The notes beneath the pieces are model-generated. The model had not been told where the DNA came from and ran no database searches. It was given only the letters and a program-made list of their open reading frames with translations. The translations under genes and the position numbers were made by a program. Positions 6,178-9,791 of a stretch of 9,791 nt of DNA are shown here, piece after piece (the stretch's first letter is position 1; every line of letters starts with the position of its first letter). Origin of the DNA: Prevotella sp. UBA3757 (GTDB lineage Bacteria > Bacteroidota > Bacteroidia > Bacteroidales > Bacteroidaceae); assembly GCA_002371715.1 (NCBI GenBank), contig DFGF01000154.1, positions 1 to 9,791 on the forward strand. Direction: 5' to 3'.

Positions 6178-7083
6178 ATGGAAACAAATTTTACTATTAT
6201 TATTCCTCATAAGAATATACCCAACTTGCTGGAGAGACTGATAAAGTCCGTTCCTGAGCGTGATGACCTTGAAATCATTGTTGTCGACGACGGCAGCAGT
6301 CCGGACATCGTGGATTTTGAGCACTTCCCCTGTAAGGAGAGGAAAAACCTGCGACTGGTGCTGAACAAGGAAAGCCATGGCGCGGGCCATGCCCGTAATA
6401 GTGCATTGCCGCTGGCACGAGGCAAATGGATACTGTTTGCCGATTCGGACGATTTCTTCAATCCAGGATTCAATGACTTCCTGGATGATTATGCTGACAG
6501 TGATGCCGAGATCGTGTATTTCAGTGCAAACAGTGTAGATACAGATACGCTGAAGCCTAGTAATCGAGTAGACCATTTACATGATTTCATAGATGAATAT
6601 CAGAATAATCCGGAAAATGGTGAACTTGTTATGCGCTACCTGTTTACTGAGCCTTGGTGTAAGATGGTGAAGCGAAGGCTCATCGAAAGTAATGGCATAC
6701 TATTTGAAGAAACTTGCATTCGCAATGATGTTAGGTATTCATACCTTGTGGGCCATTATGCCCAAAAGGTCATTGTGGACGACAGGCAGTTGTATTGTGT
6801 GACTACGCGCCAGGATTCCGTCAGCCGGGGAGCCGGTCGGCAAGCGACACTGGACGAGCTGATGGTTTTTGCCGGATGGAAACACTTCCTGATGTCGCAT
6901 GGAATAGCCTTGCCGTTGCCCAAGTTTGACTTATGTCTGTATCAGTTCACTAGGAACTTGTGGAAGGACAACCAACTGTTCCGCACGGAATACGGGCTGT
7001 TGAGAAAGGCGGGGCTGAGTCGTAGCTATATAGCCGGTCAGGTATTGAAGTATATAAGGAAGTCCGTAGCCTACAAACTGTGA
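6178..7083 (+). CDS. Family 2 glycosyltransferase
   Basis: This 301-residue GT2 enzyme starts with NFTIIIPHKNIPNLL (4-18). It shows VVDDGSS (35-41), GAGHARNSAL (68-77), DSDD (89-92) and YCVTTRQDSVS (206-216). At the position where the sister enzymes carry the catalytic-base ED, this one reads RND (182-184); Asp184 may serve as base, but the Glu is replaced. An in-frame upstream ATG at 6139 lies inside the acyltransferase gene. ATG at 6178 is preferred because it gives the family N-terminus and is preceded by GAGAG, a weak ribosome-binding site. It is the last gene of the plus-strand run ATPase-acyltransferase-glycosyltransferase and ends 4 nt from the convergent gene at 7088. It presumably extends the same glycan; donor and acceptor are unknown. 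Confidence 0.87.
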   Translation: METNFTIIIPHKNIPNLLERLIKSVPERDDLEIIVVDDGSSPDIVDFEHFPCKERKNLRLVLNKESHGAGHARNSALPLARGKWILFADSDDFFNPGFNDFLDDYADSDAEIVYFSANSVDTDTLKPSNRVDHLHDFIDEYQNNPENGELVMRYLFTEPWCKMVKRRLIESNGILFEETCIRNDVRYSYLVGHYAQKVIVDDRQLYCVTTRQDSVSRGAGRQATLDELMVFAGWKHFLMSHGIALPLPKFDLCLYQFTRNLWKDNQLFRTEYGLLRKAGLSRSYIAGQVLKYIRKSVAYKL

Positions 7084-7087
7084 TGGC

Positions 7088-7819
7088 TCAGCAGCGAAAC
7101 TTCCTACAGAACAGTAGCAGCTGATGTAGACCGTATCTGGCGTATCGCAGCCGGAAATAGAGCGATGGCGACCCTTCGACATACTGTTGACCCGTCGAGC
7201 CAGACATGCCCTGAATTTGGGGCATGATGAAGAATGGAGACCATGAAAAGCGTCGTTCCCTGATGAGCGTATCGATGAGCGCATGCTCGAAGTAATAGCC
7301 CCGTGAGTCGTCGATGCTGTCCTTGGCCGTGAGAAATGCCTGATAAAACTCCTTAGGGGCAATCATGAGTCGGCTGTCGGGAAACGACATATCAGAATTG
7401 ATGGAGAAAAGCGTTGTCATACGGGTAGTCAGTAAAGTGTGCCATCGGCTGACGGCATTGATGTTCCTGACTTTCAGCCTGCCAGTAATCTTGGCGATGC
7501 GTTGCCTTGGCGAGTGCTGGATGATGTGCGAATGCTGAAGCGCATGCTCTAGGATTTCGCATTCGCCATATCCCTTGCCCCGGTCTTTCGCATGGTTCCC
7601 GTGGAAAGTCAGGAACTCCAGCCTGCCAGACTTTATCTCGGAGGAAAAGAGGTGACTGATGTCCGTACCGGAGTTTTCAGCGAAAACGACAGGGTAGTGC
7701 GTCCGGGCTAGGTAGAAGCGTATAGCCTCTACATACTGTCGCTGGCGCTCCTCAGGACTGCTGAGAGCGGTATAGGTCATTCCGTCGGGGTCGATACAGC
7801 CGGTTAGAAGGAGAATCAT
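7088..7819 (-). CDS. Unrecognised polysaccharide-locus protein, possible glycosyltransferase
   Basis: This 243-residue protein is not one I can assign. The N-terminus MILLLTGCIDPDG (1-13) is a short hydrophobic strand followed by acidic residues, not a clear signal peptide. Later features are VVFAENSGTD (44-53), GKGYGE (81-86) and KITGRLKV (109-116). TGR segments of this kind, after a strand-like start, occur in poorly characterised sugar-transferase-like proteins of glycan loci, so a glycosyltransferase role is possible but unproven. No membrane segment is evident. The start codon overlaps the stop of the Wzt gene (ATGA, 7819-7816 on the minus strand). The two are therefore probably translationally coupled and co-transcribed, which supports a role in the exported polymer. 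Confidence 0.7.
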   Translation of the reverse strand: MILLLTGCIDPDGMTYTALSSPEERQRQYVEAIRFYLARTHYPVVFAENSGTDISHLFSSEIKSGRLEFLTFHGNHAKDRGKGYGECEILEHALQHSHIIQHSPRQRIAKITGRLKVRNINAVSRWHTLLTTRMTTLFSINSDMSFPDSRLMIAPKEFYQAFLTAKDSIDDSRGYYFEHALIDTLIRERRFSWSPFFIMPQIQGMSGSTGQQYVEGSPSLYFRLRYARYGLHQLLLFCRKFRC

Positions 7820-9090
7820 GGCGCGTCGTTGTCATCTAGTCCGATGAAGCCGCAACTGTCCTGGTTCATAGTGCGGCCAAAACCCTTCTGAAATCCTTCA
7901 CACTCCAGAATACAACAGCCCGGTGCCTTGAAGTAGTATTCCACCATGGGGTGATGGATAGACAGGTCGACATTGATGACACCCTTTGTCAGAATCTTGG
8001 GCAGCAAGACCTGCCTGTGAATCAGAAAGTGCCCCTTGGCTGCATGCTGAATGTTGCCCATGTAGTGGCCTTTGGCATAGGTTGCAAAGGGGATTCCCTC
8101 CTTGCTCTTCATCACCATCATGACATCGTAGACCATGTCCTCATCCGTTGAACCCTCTATCAGCACGTCAATGTATTGCTGGCCGTTTCTGATGATGGAA
8201 TAGGACTCCGGGGTGTTGTTGATTTCAATTCGGTCGATGGTGATGGTGCTCTTTTTCCATTTAATGTTGTTGACGATCAGCTCGTCCTGCCGGCCGTCAT
8301 CTTCCTTCAGGTAGTGATCCAGTGTTTCGGGAATGGAGCCTGCAAAGTTGATGGTGCCGTTTTTAAGCATGATGCCACGCGTGCAGAGGCTGCGCACCGC
8401 AGCCATATTGTGGCTGACGAAGAGCACGGTGCGACCCTGGCCCTTCGAGACGTCCTGCATCTTGCCGATGGCTTTCTTCTGAAACTCGGCATCGCCTACG
8501 GCCAGAACCTCGTCGACGACCAGAATCTCCGGCTCCAGATGGGCGGCAATGGCAAAGCCCAGGCGAACCATCATGCCCGACGAGTAGCGCTTGACGGGCG
8601 TGTCGACATATTTGGTCACACCGGCAAAGTCGACAATCTCGTCGAACTTGCTCTTGATTTCGGCCTTGGTCATGCCCATGATGGAGCCGTTCATGAAGAT
8701 GTTCTCACGCCCCGTCATTTCGGGGTGGAAGCCGGTACCGACCTCCAGGAGCGAGGCTATGCGGCCCTTGATCTTGATGTCGCCCGTGGTGGGGGAGGTG
8801 ACGCGTGACAGAATCTTCAGCAGCGTCGACTTGCCGGCACCGTTCTTGCCCACAATGCCCACCACGTCGCCTTGCTCCACGGTGAAGTTGATGTCGCGCA
8901 GTGCCCATACGAAGCGGCTGTCGCCCTTTTGTGTGCGGTCATTGGTGTCGCCGATTTTCAGGAAGGGGTCTTCCTTGCCACGGATGGTGGCCCACCAGCG
9001 GTTCAGGTCTTGGCTCAGCGTGCCAGTGCCGATGGTGCCGAGGATGTACTGCTTGCCAACGTGATTGAATTCTATGACTGTCCTGCTCAT
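7816..9090 (-). CDS. wzt: Polysaccharide ABC exporter ATP-binding protein with C-terminal glycan-recognition domain
   Basis: This 424-residue protein is the ATPase of an O-antigen/teichoic-acid type ABC exporter. Walker A is GKNGAGKST (81-89), the Q-loop region lies before the signature YSSGM (169-173), Walker B is ILVVDE (189-194) with catalytic Glu194, the D-loop follows (VLAVGD), and the H-loop is SHN with His227. After about residue 265 comes a 160-residue C-terminal extension matching in size and position the beta-sandwich Wzt domain. In characterised systems that domain binds the non-reducing end of the finished chain and sets export specificity. It energises the permease encoded just upstream (9204-9791), from which it is separated by 113 nt. 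Its stop overlaps the start of the 243-residue gene. ATG at 9090 gives the usual N-terminus. Confidence 0.93.
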   Translation of the reverse strand: MSRTVIEFNHVGKQYILGTIGTGTLSQDLNRWWATIRGKEDPFLKIGDTNDRTQKGDSRFVWALRDINFTVEQGDVVGIVGKNGAGKSTLLKILSRVTSPTTGDIKIKGRIASLLEVGTGFHPEMTGRENIFMNGSIMGMTKAEIKSKFDEIVDFAGVTKYVDTPVKRYSSGMMVRLGFAIAAHLEPEILVVDEVLAVGDAEFQKKAIGKMQDVSKGQGRTVLFVSHNMAAVRSLCTRGIMLKNGTINFAGSIPETLDHYLKEDDGRQDELIVNNIKWKKSTITIDRIEINNTPESYSIIRNGQQYIDVLIEGSTDEDMVYDVMMVMKSKEGIPFATYAKGHYMGNIQHAAKGHFLIHRQVLLPKILTKGVINVDLSIHHPMVEYYFKAPGCCILECEGFQKGFGRTMNQDSCGFIGLDDNDAP

Positions 9091-9172
9091 TATCTTATTT
9101 TAATAATTTATTTTCATTGAACGTTTTATAAATTAGGAATTAGAAATTATGATTACCATGCAGCGGTAGCAA

Positions 9173-9196
9173 ATTCTTCATTCTTCATTCTTCATT
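9173..9196. repeat. Heptamer tandem repeat between the exporter genes
   Basis: The heptamer ATTCTTC occurs in 3.4 perfect tandem copies, just downstream of the permease stop on the minus strand. A second, imperfect heptamer series (ATTAGGA, ATTAGAA) lies at 9132-9145 in the same 113-nt gap. No consensus promoter or strong terminator hairpin is visible in the gap, so the two exporter genes are probably co-transcribed. The repeats could vary by slippage and alter spacing, but nothing shows that they do. Confidence 0.6.
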
Positions 9197-9203
9197 AAAA
9201 AAA

Positions 9204-9791
9204 TCAGATGACGTCCATGAAGTTGCGCTGCACGCGGTTGAAGATGATGACGCCCAGCACGAGGACGCTGACAGTGAACGCAAAGCTGTAGCCCAGGTAG
9301 AGCCAGTTAAACTCGCCTACGCCTGTGAAGGCGTATTTGAAGGTCTCCAGGATGGCTGTCAGCGGGTTGGCCACCAGCACCCAGATGTATTTGGGGTAGG
9401 TGTCCTTCATGACTGACAGCGGATAGATGACCGGCGTGGCATACATCCATAGCTGGACACCAAAGGTGATGAGGAAACGCAGGTCACGGTATTTGGTGGT
9501 CATCGATGAGATAATCATGCCGAAGCCCAAACCCAGTCCGCCAAGCATGACCACCAGCAGCGGCACCAGAAGGATGGCGGCGTTGAGGTGGAAGTCGATG
9601 CCACTGGCAAAATAATAGATGTAGACGGCCAGGAACAGGCAGAACTGGATGCCCATCTTGATGAGATTGGAGATGACAATGGACAGGGGGACTACCAGGC
9701 GCGGAAAGTAGACCTTGCCAAAGATGGCTTGGTTGGCATTGAACGTGTCGGAACACTTGCTGAGGCAGTCCTGGAAATAGTTCCAGCAGAC
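9204..9791 (-). CDS. wzm: Polysaccharide ABC exporter permease, partial (N-terminus outside window)
   Basis: The frame is open to the right window edge, giving the last 195 residues of a protein whose family is usually about 260-280 long; no start is visible, and Met at 9656 is internal. The visible part contains the family-typical FGKVYFPRLVVPLS (25-38), then hydrophobic segments around 34-63, 70-97, 109-128 and 165-190. A cytoplasmic KYRDLRFLI loop lies between the second and third of these. These are hallmarks of ABC-2 type permeases such as Wzm, KpsM and TagG. Two copies would form the membrane channel with the Wzt ATPase encoded directly downstream. The stop is TGA at 9206-9204. Upstream residues, the promoter and the rest of the operon lie beyond the window. 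Confidence 0.9.
   Translation of the reverse strand, partial: VCWNYFQDCLSKCSDTFNANQAIFGKVYFPRLVVPLSIVISNLIKMGIQFCLFLAVYIYYFASGIDFHLNAAILLVPLLVVMLGGLGLGFGMIISSMTTKYRDLRFLITFGVQLWMYATPVIYPLSVMKDTYPKYIWVLVANPLTAILETFKYAFTGVGEFNWLYLGYSFAFTVSVLVLGVIIFNRVQRNFMDVI

Noticed and set aside
8176..8808. A 210-codon plus-strand frame opposite the Wzt gene
   Set aside because: It is the mirror of a strongly conserved ABC ATPase coding sequence, so it is a shadow frame.

Overview
The window looks like part of a surface-polysaccharide (O-antigen or capsule type) biosynthesis and export locus from a member of the Bacteroidota, most likely a Bacteroidales organism such as Prevotella or Bacteroides. The phylum call rests on several promoter elements of the TTG/TTTG - 20 nt - TAnnTTTG type, weak or absent Shine-Dalgarno sequences, and the gene content. 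The genus is inference.

Layout: 1-568 is non-coding. It carries an outward minus-strand promoter (63-94) for a gene left of the window, a hairpin-forming inverted repeat built on a GGACGAAT octamer (174-378), a plus-strand promoter (418-449) and a stretch rich in small palindromes (453-551). At 569-666 lies the internally deleted remnant of an ATPase/nuclease gene, whose full-length paralogue sits at 3514-5115. Then come a GT2 glycosyltransferase (+, 666-1643); two GT2 genes on the minus strand (3413-2619, then 2612-1632); the intact AAA-type ATPase with a PD-(D/E)XK-like C-terminus (+, 3514-5115); a membrane acyltransferase (+, 5139-6170); a fourth GT2 gene (+, 6178-7083); and a minus-strand export block of Wzm permease (partial, running off the right edge), Wzt ATPase and an unrecognised 243-residue protein coupled to Wzt.

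How the genes probably work together: four glycosyltransferases add sugars to a lipid-linked glycan, the acyltransferase decorates it (for example by O-acetylation), and Wzm/Wzt export the finished polymer across the inner membrane, with the Wzt C-terminal domain probably recognising the chain. The cluster is a mosaic. Orientation changes four times, the acyltransferase is very AT-rich while the neighbouring minus-strand glycosyltransferase is very GC-rich, and an ATPase/nuclease family unrelated to sugar chemistry occurs twice, each time directly upstream of a glycan gene.

The observation most worth following is that ATPase/nuclease pair. The remnant keeps the first six codons and about the last 27 codons of the intact gene, shares a similar promoter region (36 of 42 positions), and its old stop codon overlaps the start codon of the next glycosyltransferase. 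I did not find convincing evidence of a wholly new system.
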